From NCBI RefSeq assembly GCF_016865255.1, contig NZ_CP033381.1, forward strand, positions 806,001 through 870,000: a stretch of 64,000 bases of DNA, read 5' to 3'. Positions 28,599-38,111 of this stretch are shown here, in pieces. The notes beneath the pieces are model-generated. The model saw only the letters and a list, made by a program, of their open reading frames with translations. It did no database searches and was not told where the DNA came from. The stretch comes from Methylomonas sp. LW13 (lineage in GTDB: Bacteria > Pseudomonadota > Gammaproteobacteria > Methylococcales > Methylomonadaceae). The translations under genes were made by a program, and so were the position numbers. The first letter of the stretch is position 1. Each line of letters opens with the position of its first letter.

Positions 28599-29086
28599 AG
28601 GATCTCTAAATAATTCATGAATAGACAAGGTAACGAGCCGCCACAATAGCTTTACCTATCGGCTTATCGAAGCGGGTTAAAGTTTGCTGGCCGCATTATG
28701 TTTGGGGTTTGTCTAATGCGTTGCCGCGTCCATTGCCAGCTACCTGCTACCCGTCTTTGGTCGAGATAAGCTCGAATAAAAACAAAGTTATAGGCTTCTT
28801 CCTGTGAGTTCTGTCTCAGCGACCTAGCAGAGTTCCGGTCGGTGCGCAATCGTACGAATTGTCTAAGTCAAAACAGTTACCGGTCCGTGAAGGTTTGAAG
28901 AAATGTATTACAAAGGTATTCTGCCCATTGATAGATGGCGATACTGAAAGCCTGGGGCTGGCCTCTGTTTTACGGATACCAAACTGCTTCAGCGGCGGAA
29001 CATAATGCCAACCTATACCTAACAATTCAGGTCATGGTATGGTGGCGCGACCTTTTTATCCTTGTCGCTTTTTTCAGGAAACGCCC
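28599..29086. other. 488-base divergent intergenic region, no gene supported
   Basis: Between the PEP-CTERM gene and the HerA-like gene. Only short frames without family signature are present. I saw no tRNA, riboswitch or repeat. It must hold promoters for both flanking genes. Confidence 0.4.
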
Positions 29087-30592
29087 ATGACCGAACCCTT
29101 GCTGATTGCCAAATCCCAGACTGCCGAACTGTGTCTGCTGCCGAGCATGGCTAACCGCCACGGCTTGATAGCCGGCGCGACCGGTACCGGCAAAACCATC
29201 ACCTTGCAAACCTTGGCCGAGGCTTTTTCGCAAATCGGCGTGCCGGTATTCATGGCCGATGTGAAGGGCGATTTATCCGGCATCAGCAGGACGGGGGGCG
29301 GCAATGCCAAAGTCGAGGCGCGGCTGGCTGAGTTGGGGTTAGCCGCCGACTATGCGGCGATGCCGACGTTGTTTTGGGATGTGTTGGGGAAAAAAGGCCA
29401 TCCCTTGCGCTCGACGGTGTCGGAAATGGGGCCGTTATTGTTGGCACGGATGCTGGATTTGAACGAGGTGCAAAGCGGCGTGCTTACCGCAGCCTTTAAA
29501 ATCGCCGACGACAACGGCTGGTTATTGCTGGACTTGAAAGATCTGCGGGCCTTGCTGCAATACGCCTCGGAAAATGCCTCTGAGTTGTCCGGCGAATACG
29601 GCAGCATCTCGGCGGCCAGCGTCGGCGCGATCCAGCGCGGCTTGTTGCAACTGGAACACGAAGGCGGCGAGAATCTGTTCGGCGAGCCGGCTTTGGACTT
29701 TAACGACTTTCTGCAAACCGACGGCGGCCGGGGCGTGATCAATATTCTGGCGGCCGACACGCTCTACAACTCGCCGCGCGTCTACGCCACCTTGTTATTG
29801 TGGCTGCTGTCCGAGTTATTCGAAAATCTGCCGGAAGCCGGCGATCTGGATAAACCTAAATTGGTATTTTTCTTCGACGAAGCGCATTTGCTGTTTAACG
29901 ACGCGCCGTCCGCGCTGCTGCAAAAAATCGAGCAAGTAGTGCGTTTGATTCGTTCCAAAGGCGTGGGCGTGTATTTTGTCAGTCAAAATCCGTTGGATAT
30001 TCCGGACGTGATCTTGGGCCAGCTCGGCAATCGGGTGCAGCACGCCTTGCGGGCGTTTACCCCGCGCGATCAAAAAGCCGTGAAAGCGGCGGCGGAAACC
30101 TTTAGAGCCAATCCGGGTGTGGATGTCGAAACTGCAATCACCGAGCTCGGTGTCGGCGAAGCTTTGGTATCTTTTCTGGATGAAAAAGGCACGCCCTTGC
30201 CGGTACAGCGGGCCATGATCAAGCCGCCAAGCTCTCATGTCGGCGCGGTCAGCGATGCCGAACGCCAGGAATCGATCAATACTTCCGTCATCGCCGGCCA
30301 TTACGAAAAACAGGTTGATCGCGAATCGGCCTACGAAATTCTCAAAGGCCGCGCCGAAAAAGTCGTGCCGCTCGAATCTGCTAGCGAAAGCGGCGATTCC
30401 GGATCCGGTTTCAATTGGGGCGAAGTGCTATTGGGCGGCGTCGGTGCCGCTACCAAATCCCGGCGCGGCCGCAGCGGCGGACAAAGCGTGCTGGAAGCGG
30501 CCGCCAAAAGCGCGGCGCGCAGCATCGGCCAGGAAGTGGGTAAGCAAATCATTCGCGGCGTGTTGGGATCGTTATTGGGTGGTCGGCGCTAA
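29087..30592 (+). CDS. HerA/YjgR-type ATPase (DUF853 family)
   Basis: 501 residues. It shows Walker A GATGTGKT near 27-34, a [10 protein letters not shown] segment near 62, and the acidic [10 protein letters not shown] motif (Walker B) near 261-270, with an SQNPLDIPD block (motif III-like) near 300. This pattern defines the HerA-FtsK superfamily group of E. coli YjgR, whose role is unknown. The C-terminus has a Gly/Ala/Arg-rich stretch and an amphipathic tail. No NurA nuclease is adjacent, so it is not the archaeal-type HerA-NurA pair. ATG 29087 is favoured over an upstream frame opening at 29039 because the protein family begins at this point. Confidence 0.85.
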   Translation: MTEPLLIAKSQTAELCLLPSMANRHGLIAGATGTGKTITLQTLAEAFSQIGVPVFMADVKGDLSGISRTGGGNAKVEARLAELGLAADYAAMPTLFWDVLGKKGHPLRSTVSEMGPLLLARMLDLNEVQSGVLTAAFKIADDNGWLLLDLKDLRALLQYASENASELSGEYGSISAASVGAIQRGLLQLEHEGGENLFGEPALDFNDFLQTDGGRGVINILAADTLYNSPRVYATLLLWLLSELFENLPEAGDLDKPKLVFFFDEAHLLFNDAPSALLQKIEQVVRLIRSKGVGVYFVSQNPLDIPDVILGQLGNRVQHALRAFTPRDQKAVKAAAETFRANPGVDVETAITELGVGEALVSFLDEKGTPLPVQRAMIKPPSSHVGAVSDAERQESINTSVIAGHYEKQVDRESAYEILKGRAEKVVPLESASESGDSGSGFNWGEVLLGGVGAATKSRRGRSGGQSVLEAAAKSAARSIGQEVGKQIIRGVLGSLLGGRR

Positions 30593-30674
30593 GGCTCAAA
30601 ACATTGCTGACATAACGCTGTCAGGAGGGCTGTTTTAGGATGACGGCTCTTTTAACCACAACGAGGACAACATC

Positions 30675-31049
30675 ATGATCAACAACGTCGCAACCTGGTT
30701 TGAATTACCCGTCGTCGATATGCCGCGCGCGCAGGGTTTTTACCGCAGCATTTTGAATGCATCGTTCAAGGAAGAGGAAATGAGCGGCTATCAAATGGCG
30801 ATTTTCGACGCTGAAGAAGGCGCGGTTAGCGGTATGTTGATATTGGGCGAACACTATCAACCTAGCGCGACCGGTGCGGTAGTCTATTTCAATGGTGGTG
30901 CCGACTTGAACGAGCCGCTGGCCAAGGTGGAAGCAAACGGCGGCAGCGTGTTGATGCCGAAAACCCCCATCCACGACGGCGAATGTGGTTACTTTGCGAT
31001 GCTACTCGACAGCGAAGGTAACCGGGTTGGCCTGTATTCCCAAGCTTAA
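30675..31049 (+). CDS. VOC-superfamily (glyoxalase/bleomycin-resistance) protein
   Basis: 124 residues, beginning VATWFELPVVDMPRAQGFY, the first beta-alpha-beta module of a vicinal-oxygen-chelate domain, with the second ending MLLDSEGNRVGLYSQ, where the Glu-like metal ligand position is found. It has no partner enzyme and its substrate is unknown. A GAGGACA site precedes the ATG. The WYL regulator gene follows after 49 bases in the same direction, so the two may be co-transcribed. Confidence 0.8.
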   Translation: MINNVATWFELPVVDMPRAQGFYRSILNASFKEEEMSGYQMAIFDAEEGAVSGMLILGEHYQPSATGAVVYFNGGADLNEPLAKVEANGGSVLMPKTPIHDGECGYFAMLLDSEGNRVGLYSQA

Positions 31050-31098
31050 CGGCAATTAAAACAGCGGGCAGTCTCAATCCTAACTGCCCGTTCCGCAA

Positions 31099-31785
31099 AT
31101 GCGCCGCGCTGATCGCCTATTTCAAATCGTCCAAATCCTGCGTAACCGAAGGCTGGTTACCGCCAAGGCGCTCGCCGAACGTCTGGAAGTATCCGAGCGC
31201 ACCATCTATCGAGACATTCAGGTTTTAAGCCTGTCCGGTATTCCTATCGAAGGCGAGGCCGGCGTCGGTTACATGCTGCGTCATAGTCTGGATATTCCGC
31301 CCATTATGTTCAGCGCTGCCGAACTGGAAGCCTTGGTCATCGGCGCGCGGATGGTGAAAACCTGGGCCGGCAAGGAGCTGGGGCATTCCGCGCAGTCGGT
31401 GCTGGATAAGGTCGCGGCAGTGGTGCCGGCCGAGTTGCGCGAGCAGCTGGAGCGGAGCAAGTTATTCGCGCTACGTTTTTCGCAACGCGAAGACTTGGAT
31501 GTGACCATGGATATTTGCCGCAAGGCGCTGGACGGTAAGCGCTTGCTGTCCATGGATTACCGCCGCGCGGACGGTACCTTCAGCCAGCGGCGAATCAGGC
31601 CGCTGGGCCTGTATTTTTGGGGCAACGTCTGGACCTTGGTGGGTTGGTGCGAACTGCGCGGCGATTTTCGTAATTTTCGGTTGGATCGCATCCTGCGGGC
31701 GCAGGTGCTGGACGAAGTGTTTACCGACGACGCCGGCCAAACCTTGCAGGATTTTATTCGGCGGATGCATTGCTCGCCGCAGTGA
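31099..31785 (+). CDS. YafY-type transcriptional regulator (HTH + WYL)
   Basis: 228 residues. An N-terminal helix-turn-helix of the HTH_11 type (RLFQIVQILRNRRLVTAKAL ahead of ERLEVSERTIYRDI, about 6-42) is followed by a WYL domain (about 135-215) with MDYRRADG, RRIRPLGLYFWGNVWTLVGWCE. WYL domains bind nucleic acid or small ligands and switch regulators. It is likely to regulate the upstream VOC gene, by adjacency only. Confidence 0.85.
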   Translation: MRRADRLFQIVQILRNRRLVTAKALAERLEVSERTIYRDIQVLSLSGIPIEGEAGVGYMLRHSLDIPPIMFSAAELEALVIGARMVKTWAGKELGHSAQSVLDKVAAVVPAELREQLERSKLFALRFSQREDLDVTMDICRKALDGKRLLSMDYRRADGTFSQRRIRPLGLYFWGNVWTLVGWCELRGDFRNFRLDRILRAQVLDEVFTDDAGQTLQDFIRRMHCSPQ

Positions 31786-31904
31786 GCTTGTCCTGTTAAG
31801 GCGAAGATTCGGGTTGCCGAACGCCAGCTTTTCTCTATCATGTCTGTTTAAAGCGGCATTCTTGCCGATGTTTTCATTTTATCGACTCTCAATTGATCCT
31901 GCTC

Positions 31905-33323
31905 ATGACAACAATCAACATCCAACAAATGATGGCCGATAGCGGCGTGGCGTTCGGCACCAGCGGCGCGCGCGGCCTGGTTAGCCAAATGACCGGCGAA
32001 GTCTGTGCCGCTTATACGCTGGCGTTTATCCAAGGTTTAAATTTGGCGCGGCCCGGCCAAAAAATCGCGCTTGGCATGGATCTAAGGCCATCCAGCCCGG
32101 AAATCGCCCAAGCTTGCGTGGCCGGCATCCGCCAAGCCGGTTGCGACGTGGATTTTTGCGGGGTGTTGCCGACGCCGGCGCTGGCTTTGTATGCGTTAAT
32201 CAACGGTCTGCCGGCGATCATGGTCACCGGCAGTCATATTCCATTCGACCGCAACGGCATCAAGTTTTATCGGGCCGATGGTGAAATCAGTAAGGCCGAC
32301 GAAGCGGCAATGACCGGTGCGACGGTGAATGTGCAAGACGTGACGGCTGAACTGCCCGCTGTTAATCCGGCGGCGCTGACGCAATTTCGGCAACGCTACA
32401 CCAGTTTGTTCGCTGATGATTTGTTAAACGGCTGGCGGGTTGGCGTCTACGAGCATTCCAGCGCCGCCCGCGATGTGTTGAAGGAAGTTTTGGCCGAGTT
32501 GGGCGCCGAGGTAATTGGCCTGGAACGCACCGATACTTTCGTGCCTATCGACACCGAAGCAGTCGGCGAGGCGGATCGGCAGCGCGGCCGCAACTGGGCC
32601 GCCGAATATAAGCTGGATGCCTTGATCTCTACCGACGGCGACGGCGACCGGCCCTTGATCGGCGACGAAACCGGCGAATGGCTGCGCGGCGATATTGTGG
32701 GTTTGCTGTGCGCGAAATTTTTGGGAGCCGATACGGTAGTGACGCCGGTGAGCTGCAATACTGCCATCGAAGCATCCGGCTGGTTCAAGCAAGTGGTTCG
32801 CACGCGGATTGGCTCGCCATACGTGATTGCCGGTATGGAGCAAGTGCCAAGCGGCGGCGTAGCCGGCTTCGAGGCTAACGGCGGTTTCCTGGCCGGCAAC
32901 GGTTTGTCGGTAAACGGCAAAACCTTGGCGCCATTGCCGACTCGCGATTCATTGCTGCCGGCCCTGGCTTTATTGGCGATGGCGAGCACTCAAGGGGTGA
33001 AATTATCGGGGCTTCTGCAAGGTTTGCCGCAACGTTACACTGCCAGCGACCGCATCCAGGCGTTTCCGGTCGCCAATAGCCGGGCCTTGCTGGAACGATT
33101 GCAAGCCGATGAGACCGCTTATCGCGGGCTATGGGGCGACACGCTCGGGGCTCCGGTTAACCGCGATACGACGGACGGCCTGCGCTTGACCTTCGCCAAC
33201 GGCGAGATCGTGCATCTGCGTCCCTCCGGCAATGCGCCGGAATTGCGTTGCTACGCCGAGGCCGACGCTATGGCGCGCGCGGAAGAGTTGGTGGCTTTGA
33301 CGTTAAAACGGATTGCCGGCTAG
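31905..33323 (+). CDS. Phosphomannomutase / phosphoglucosamine-mutase family enzyme
   Basis: 472 residues of the alpha-D-phosphohexomutase superfamily. The phosphoserine loop is present as TGSHIPFDRNG near 107-117 (most relatives have TASHNP); the metal-binding loop is TDGDGDRPL near 243; the sugar-binding loop GFEANGGF near 324; and the phosphate-binding RPSGNAPELR near 442. The substrate cannot be set from motifs; phosphomannomutase is the best guess. ATG 31905 follows a TTG that is in frame and less likely. No sugar-nucleotide pathway gene is adjacent. Confidence 0.85.
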   Translation: MTTINIQQMMADSGVAFGTSGARGLVSQMTGEVCAAYTLAFIQGLNLARPGQKIALGMDLRPSSPEIAQACVAGIRQAGCDVDFCGVLPTPALALYALINGLPAIMVTGSHIPFDRNGIKFYRADGEISKADEAAMTGATVNVQDVTAELPAVNPAALTQFRQRYTSLFADDLLNGWRVGVYEHSSAARDVLKEVLAELGAEVIGLERTDTFVPIDTEAVGEADRQRGRNWAAEYKLDALISTDGDGDRPLIGDETGEWLRGDIVGLLCAKFLGADTVVTPVSCNTAIEASGWFKQVVRTRIGSPYVIAGMEQVPSGGVAGFEANGGFLAGNGLSVNGKTLAPLPTRDSLLPALALLAMASTQGVKLSGLLQGLPQRYTASDRIQAFPVANSRALLERLQADETAYRGLWGDTLGAPVNRDTTDGLRLTFANGEIVHLRPSGNAPELRCYAEADAMARAEELVALTLKRIAG

Positions 33324-33395
33324 CGGTTAATCCGCCGTTAAGTTTCCTTGTAGTATTGTCTAATCTCGATAATAACTAAGTACGAGGGTAACACC

Positions 33396-33842
33396 ATGCA
33401 ACATAAAGCAATTTTATTCAGCTCTTTAGTATTGGTTTCCGGCGCCGCGTTTGCACAATCGGCTGTGCTGAAAGGTGTGGCCAAACAAGCGGCCAAGGAT
33501 ACCGCGACTGCCGTCGCGCCCGGAGCGGTGCAACGAGCAGAACAGGCTAACGAAGCCTTGCAGCGTGCCCAAGAAGTGAAGCAAGGTGTGGAAAATGCGC
33601 CGGGGCAATTGAAGAATCAGGCCCAGGAAGCGGTTAAAGACGCCGCTCAGCAAAAACTGGAACAAGCCGTGCCAGCCGAAGTGAAGCAAGGTGCCGAAAC
33701 CCTGAAGGCTGGTAAGGAAACGGCAAAACAGTTGAAAGGTAAAGTCGACGCGGCGCCCAAATCAACCGGCGAAGCGGTCAAAGCTGTGAAAGGCAAAGCC
33801 AAACAAAAAGCCGCGGCAAAAGCGCTGGATTTGTTGAACTAA
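33396..33842 (+). CDS. Exported Ala/Lys/Gln-rich helical protein
   Basis: 148 residues. A signal peptide (MQHKAILFSSLVLVSGAAFA) is followed by a mature chain made almost entirely of Ala, Lys, Glu and Gln in heptad-like repeats (for example AKQAAKDTATAVAPGAVQRA, KGKAKQKAAAKALDLL), predicted to be a long amphipathic helix. Such proteins resemble LEA or apolipoprotein-like periplasmic proteins. The family is not recognised. A GAGGG site precedes the ATG and a strong terminator follows. Confidence 0.7.
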   Translation: MQHKAILFSSLVLVSGAAFAQSAVLKGVAKQAAKDTATAVAPGAVQRAEQANEALQRAQEVKQGVENAPGQLKNQAQEAVKDAAQQKLEQAVPAEVKQGAETLKAGKETAKQLKGKVDAAPKSTGEAVKAVKGKAKQKAAAKALDLLN

Positions 33843-33852
33843 TCGGCTGGAA

Positions 33853-33884
33853 AAAGGGCGGCGACTTTCGCCGTCCTTTCTAAA
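33853..33884. terminator. Bidirectional terminator between convergent genes
   Basis: A stem AAAGG-G-CGGCGA / TCGCCG-T-CCTTT with a 3-base loop, flanked by A and T runs, sits between the Ala/Lys-rich protein gene and the end of cysN. Confidence 0.75.
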
Positions 33885-33917
33885 TTTCGCCAAGACCAGC
33901 GCTTGGCGAATACATCA

Positions 33918-35543
33918 TTAACGAATCACTTCCCGATTTTTCAATGCAACGTAGATGTCATCGACGCTGTATTGATCGCAATCAAAGCTCAAATCGGCTG
34001 CGGCCGGTTTTCCATCAAGGCACAGGCACAACAAACCGGCATTTTTGATCGCGGTAGCCAGCGCATCGTTCGCTTGTTCCAATACCGTCGTAGCATGGCC
34101 GGTATCGAACAGTTTGCGTTCCAATTGGTAAGCCACTTGCTGGGCAGTGACACCGCTCAAGGCGATGATGCTGGCGGTTTGGCTAAAGCGAATTGCCCGC
34201 TCTGCGGCGGACACCGGCGACCAGTCTTCCGCGCTGGCGTCGCCCGTAATCATGCCGGCACCGACAGTGACGTTGGTTAGTCGGTCTATGACGATGAACG
34301 AACCAGTGGTTTTATTGCGTTTGTATGGGTCGAATACCACCGGCGCATTGACTGCCACGGTGCAAGAACCGATTTCGTTCAGTTTCAACTCATTGGCATC
34401 GTGGTGTTCCAGCGTGTTGACGTCGATGCGGTGATGAATCATCGATACCGAGCCGGACACGCTGCGCGTTGCCAGCTTAATCACATACTGCCGTCCAGGC
34501 ACCATGGCTTGCTCGGTCATCCAGACGATAGTGGCTTTGAATTTGTCGGCGATGCTGGGCGCGGCTTGTTGCTGGCCCAGGATGATGTCGCCGCGGCTGA
34601 CGTCTATTTCATCTTCAAGTGTCAACGTGACCGCCATCGCCGCAAACGCTTCGTCCAACTCGCCATCGAAGGTGACGATGGATTTGATCTTGCTGGTTTT
34701 GCCGGACGGCAGCGCGGTAATGGCATCACCTTTATGAAATATGCCGGATGCGACGGTGCCGCAGAAACCGCGAAAATCCAGGTTGGGGCGGTTGACGTAT
34801 TGCACCGGGAAACGGGCGTCGGCGAAGTTGTGGTCACTGGCAATTTCGATGCTGTTCAACAATTCCATCATCGGCATGCCGGTAAACCAGGGCATATTGG
34901 CGCTGGGGTTGACCACGTTATCGCCGTCCAATGCAGACATCGGGATGAAATGCACATCGTGTAGATCCAGTGATTTGATGAACGCCAGATAATCGTCCTG
35001 AATCTTGTGGAAGGTTTCTTCGCTGTAACCGACCAAATCCATTTTATTGATGGCGACGATGATGTGCTTGATGCCGAGCAAGGAGGCGATGAAGCTGTGG
35101 CGCTTGGTTTGGGTTTGCACGCCGTAACGGGCGTCGATCAAGATTACTGCCAAGTCGCAGGTCGAGGCGCCGGTGGCCATGTTGCGGGTGTATTGCTCGT
35201 GGCCTGGGGTGTCGGCGATGATGAATTTGCGCGTCGAAGTGGAGAAATAGCGGTAGGCGACGTCGATGGTGATGCCTTGTTCGCGCTCGGCCTGCAAGCC
35301 GTCGACCAGCAAGGCCAAGTCAATCTTGCCGGCGCCGGTGGTGCCGGACTTGACGCTGTCGGCCTGCACGGCGGCCAGTTGGTCTTCGTAAATCATTTTC
35401 GAGTCGTGCAGCAAGCGGCCGATCAAAGTACTCTTGCCGTCGTCGACGTTGCCGCAGGTTAAAAAGCGCAATAGCTCTTTACGTTCGTGTTGCGCCAGAT
35501 AGGCGTTGATGTCGGTGCTGATGAGGTCGGATTGGTGGGACAT
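33918..35543 (-). CDS. cysN: Sulfate adenylyltransferase subunit 1 CysN with a degenerate CysC-like tail
   Basis: The GTPase subunit that drives ATP sulfurylase (CysD) to make adenosine phosphosulfate. It has the P-loop GNVDDGKST at 31-39, DTPGH near 110, NKMD near 165 and the two beta-barrel EF-Tu-like domains to about residue 430. The protein is 541 residues, longer than stand-alone CysN (about 475) and shorter than a CysN-CysC fusion (about 630). Residues 435-541 look like a shrunken APS-kinase domain: [19 protein letters not shown] resembles the start of CysC, but the P-loop GLSGAGKST is replaced by ALSGVTAQQ, and the rest is cut down to about half. Kinase activity is therefore not expected. 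It lies three genes downstream of cysD on the same strand. Confidence 0.9.
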   Translation of the reverse strand: MSHQSDLISTDINAYLAQHERKELLRFLTCGNVDDGKSTLIGRLLHDSKMIYEDQLAAVQADSVKSGTTGAGKIDLALLVDGLQAEREQGITIDVAYRYFSTSTRKFIIADTPGHEQYTRNMATGASTCDLAVILIDARYGVQTQTKRHSFIASLLGIKHIIVAINKMDLVGYSEETFHKIQDDYLAFIKSLDLHDVHFIPMSALDGDNVVNPSANMPWFTGMPMMELLNSIEIASDHNFADARFPVQYVNRPNLDFRGFCGTVASGIFHKGDAITALPSGKTSKIKSIVTFDGELDEAFAAMAVTLTLEDEIDVSRGDIILGQQQAAPSIADKFKATIVWMTEQAMVPGRQYVIKLATRSVSGSVSMIHHRIDVNTLEHHDANELKLNEIGSCTVAVNAPVVFDPYKRNKTTGSFIVIDRLTNVTVGAGMITGDASAEDWSPVSAAERAIRFSQTASIIALSGVTAQQVAYQLERKLFDTGHATTVLEQANDALATAIKNAGLLCLCLDGKPAAADLSFDCDQYSVDDIYVALKNREVIR

Positions 35544-35595
35544 GGGGTTCCTAAATGCCTTATTTGTAATAAAAGGTGCCGCGCTGTTAAAGCGC

Positions 35596-35973
35596 TTACT
35601 TGCAATGTTGTTTTAATAATTCGGCTAGTTCGTCACGACTCAATTGCCGGGTTGCTACATTAATCACCCATTCGTAGAGCTGGGTGTTATCCATGGCCGG
35701 TTGTTTATGGTTGGCAGCTAGAAAAACCAGCATACAGGCCGCAGCGGCTCGATTGTTACCGTCCAGAAACGGATGGTTATTGGCCAGCGAATAGCAGTAT
35801 TGAGCGGCGGTTTGAAAAATGTCGCCGTTGTAGTGCCAAGTTTGCCGGGCTGCGCCGAGCGCCGATTCCAGCAAGGCTTCATCCCTGATGCCCTGCGTGC
35901 CGCCGAAGCGTTCTATCTGTTGCCGATGTATCGTCAATGCCAAAGTTTTCGAGATAAAAAACAACTCGGGCAT
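35596..35973 (-). CDS. Doc-type Fic-fold toxin
   Basis: 125 residues of the death-on-curing family: [25 protein letters not shown] at the N-terminus and the catalytic motif [11 protein letters not shown] near 68-78, a close variant of the Doc signature HxFxDxNKR with Asn in place of Lys. Doc phosphorylates EF-Tu and arrests translation. The gene upstream (on this strand) encodes a small protein with the size and composition of an antitoxin, with four bases between them, so this is a probable type II toxin-antitoxin pair. The Lys-to-Asn change may alter activity. Confidence 0.85.
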   Translation of the reverse strand: MPELFFISKTLALTIHRQQIERFGGTQGIRDEALLESALGAARQTWHYNGDIFQTAAQYCYSLANNHPFLDGNNRAAAACMLVFLAANHKQPAMDNTQLYEWVINVATRQLSRDELAELLKQHCK

Positions 35974-35977
35974 GCTG

Positions 35978-36181
35978 TTACTGCGCTAATTTAGCAAAGG
36001 CGTCGGCATATTGATTCATCAATTGCTCGTGAATCTTTAAAGCGTCTTCATCGTTAATTACGCTATCGGGCAAGGCTTGCTGTTGTTTTTGTTCCAAAAA
36101 CAAGACGAAATCCAATACCTCGGCTTGCAGACGGGGCTCCAGTCTTGCGAGGTGTTCTTGTATTTCTTCGTGTAATTGCAT
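35978..36181 (-). CDS. Putative antitoxin of the Doc pair
   Basis: 67 residues, acidic and helical, with EVLDFVLFLEQKQQQ (about 22-36), typical of the DUF2281/VapB-like antitoxin family, and a polar C-terminal tail suited to wrapping a toxin. It directly precedes the Doc gene. A GAGGGG site lies ahead of the ATG. The antitoxin role is inferred from size, position and this motif; no DNA-binding domain is obvious. Confidence 0.7.
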   Translation of the reverse strand: MQLHEEIQEHLARLEPRLQAEVLDFVLFLEQKQQQALPDSVINDEDALKIHEQLMNQYADAFAKLAQ

Positions 36182-36200
36182 AGGTCACCCCTCAAATGAT

Positions 36201-36620
36201 TTATCGGCACCACTGCTTTTCGCAGGGAACACCGTCATTGTTGCCGTCCATTTTGGTGTCCGGGCAGTTATTGATGAAATACGTCGCCTCTTCACACGAT
36301 CTCATTTGCGAGCAATAGACGCGGCCGTCGCAAACGAAGTTTTGTGCATTGCGCTCTGTGGCGCCGGTTGTTGGATTGTTAGGCTCTGGTTTTGGGGCGC
36401 TTTCGAAAAGGCCTTTAACTTTGTCGGTTAGTTTTGAGGAAAGCGGCTGTTCTGCTTTCACTTCCGCGAGCGGTTTTAAATCCGGTGTCTTGCGATCCGC
36501 TTTGTGATCGCAAGCGGTATCCGAATAGACTACATGACCTTTAGCGTCGGTACATTTGTAAACACCGGCCAAGCTATCCGCGGAGTAAAACAGGATAAAC
36601 AAGCACAAGAATTTCTTCAC
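36201..36620 (-). CDS. Exported DUF4124-Excalibur protein
   Basis: 139 residues from a GTG start preceded by GAGGAA. A signal peptide (KKFLCLFILFYSADSLAG) is followed by a DUF4124 segment (VYKCTDAKGHVVYSDTAC, about 19-37), a linker rich in Pro and Lys, and a C-terminal Excalibur-type calcium-binding module with DGNNDGVPCE near 126-135 and paired cysteines. It probably binds calcium in the periplasm. It sits between cysD and the antitoxin gene and has no known link to sulfur assimilation. Confidence 0.82.
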   Translation of the reverse strand: MKKFLCLFILFYSADSLAGVYKCTDAKGHVVYSDTACDHKADRKTPDLKPLAEVKAEQPLSSKLTDKVKGLFESAPKPEPNNPTTGATERNAQNFVCDGRVYCSQMRSCEEATYFINNCPDTKMDGNNDGVPCEKQWCR

Positions 36621-36656
36621 TATTCGTGTTTCCTCATTCGCTAATGGTACAAGCGT

Positions 36657-37565
36657 TTAGAAGTAACCTTCCCGTTTCTTCTGTTCCATAGACCCAGCCT
36701 GATCATGGTCGATCAAACGGCCCTGGCGTTCGGAAGTGGTGGTCAGCAGCATTTCCTGGATGATTTCCGGCAAGGTGGTGGCTGTGGATTCCACAGCGCC
36801 GGTCAAGGGATAGCAACCCAGGGTGCGGAAGCGCACCATTTTCATTTCCACTTTGTCGTTGGGGCCGATAGGCATGCGCTCGTCGTCGACCATGATCAGC
36901 ATGCCGTCTTTTTCGACCACTGGCCGTTCTTTGGCAAAATACAGCGGCACGATGGGGATGTTTTCCAAGTGAATGTATTGCCAGATGTCCAGCTCGGTCC
37001 AGTTGGATAGCGGGAACACGCGGATGGACTCGCCTTTATCGACTTTGCCGTTATAAATGTTCCAGAGTTCCGGGCGTTGGTTTTTCGGGTCCCAACGGTG
37101 GTTTTTGTCGCGGAATGAATACACCCGTTCCTTGGCGCGGGATTTTTCCTCGTCGCGGCGCGCACCGCCGAAGGCCGCGTCGAACTGGTATTTGTTCAAG
37201 GCTTGTTTCAGCGCATCGGTTTTCATCACGTCGGTATGTTTTTTACTGCCGTGCGTGAACGGGCCTATGCCCTGGGCGACGCCTTCTTCGTTGATATGCA
37301 CGATTAAATCCCAACCCAGATCTTTCGCCATGTTGTTACGAAACTCGATCATTTCCCGAAATTTCCAGGTGGTATCGACGTGCAACAACGGAAACGGCGG
37401 TTTGCCGGGGAAGAATGCCTTGCGAGTCAGATGCAGCATCACAGCGGAATCCTTGCCTATCGAATACAGCATGACAGGCTTTTCAAATTCCGCCGCCACT
37501 TCGCGAATGATATGGATGCTTTCTGCTTCGAGCTGTTTCAGATGGGTTAATTTATAATCGGTCAT
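36657..37565 (-). CDS. cysD: Sulfate adenylyltransferase subunit 2 CysD
   Basis: 302 residues, the usual length. It catalyses sulfate adenylation with ATP, driven by CysN GTP hydrolysis, as the first step of sulfate assimilation. The PP-loop region [13 protein letters not shown] lies near 35-47, and the family blocks [17 protein letters not shown] and the C-terminal [21 protein letters not shown] (first and last parts) are intact. cysN normally follows at once; here an exported protein and an antitoxin/Doc pair (36201-35596) intervene. ATG 37565 is used; a TTG precedes it in frame. Confidence 0.96.
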   Translation of the reverse strand: MTDYKLTHLKQLEAESIHIIREVAAEFEKPVMLYSIGKDSAVMLHLTRKAFFPGKPPFPLLHVDTTWKFREMIEFRNNMAKDLGWDLIVHINEEGVAQGIGPFTHGSKKHTDVMKTDALKQALNKYQFDAAFGGARRDEEKSRAKERVYSFRDKNHRWDPKNQRPELWNIYNGKVDKGESIRVFPLSNWTELDIWQYIHLENIPIVPLYFAKERPVVEKDGMLIMVDDERMPIGPNDKVEMKMVRFRTLGCYPLTGAVESTATTLPEIIQEMLLTTTSERQGRLIDHDQAGSMEQKKREGYF

Positions 37566-37655
37566 CAATTATCCGGGGCGCACGGCCATGTTTGCTGTGG
37601 AGTGTAAGCCCGCTATTTTAAAGGCAAAGCCCCATCGACGCCATCGGCAAAGCTT

Positions 37656-38084
37656 ATGAGACAGATACACGGACTGGAAAAACTGGCCGGGCAGCAGCCC
37701 GGTCGGCTCAATGCGCCAAAACTGGCAGACCTGTTACTGATGGATTTGCGTCAATGCCGTTGCAGTATTTACGGCACTATCGGCGATGACGACAAGGTGT
37801 TGTTGGCGGAGCTGGCGCTGTTGCCGGAAAGCCTTGAATACGAAATGTTCGATCAGCGCATTGATTTCATCGTCGCGGGGCCGATACTGCGCAACGACTG
37901 TGTACCATTAATTTATCGGCTGCAGGGCGAGCAGTTTGCGCTTAGCGGCCGCTGCTCAATGATCGCTCGGGTGTGCGGTGTGGATTTGTATCTACAGCGC
38001 AGTTATACCGGCGTGATTGGTGATGTCGCCAGGCAAAAGTTCTCCATATCACTACCACCGCTACTGAAAATGCTTGGGCATTGA
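37656..38084 (+). CDS. Hypothetical protein
   Basis: 142 residues, transcribed away from cysD with 90 bases between starts. It has no signal peptide or membrane segment. Patches such as DLRQCRCSIYGTIGDDDKVLLAEL suggest an alpha/beta fold with four Cys residues, but I do not recognise a family. Codon use and length support a real gene; it ends just before the convergent trxC. Confidence 0.55.
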   Translation: MRQIHGLEKLAGQQPGRLNAPKLADLLLMDLRQCRCSIYGTIGDDDKVLLAELALLPESLEYEMFDQRIDFIVAGPILRNDCVPLIYRLQGEQFALSGRCSMIARVCGVDLYLQRSYTGVIGDVARQKFSISLPPLLKMLGH

Positions 38085-38111
38085 CTGCCTCGATAGCACA
38101 TCCGAAAACCC

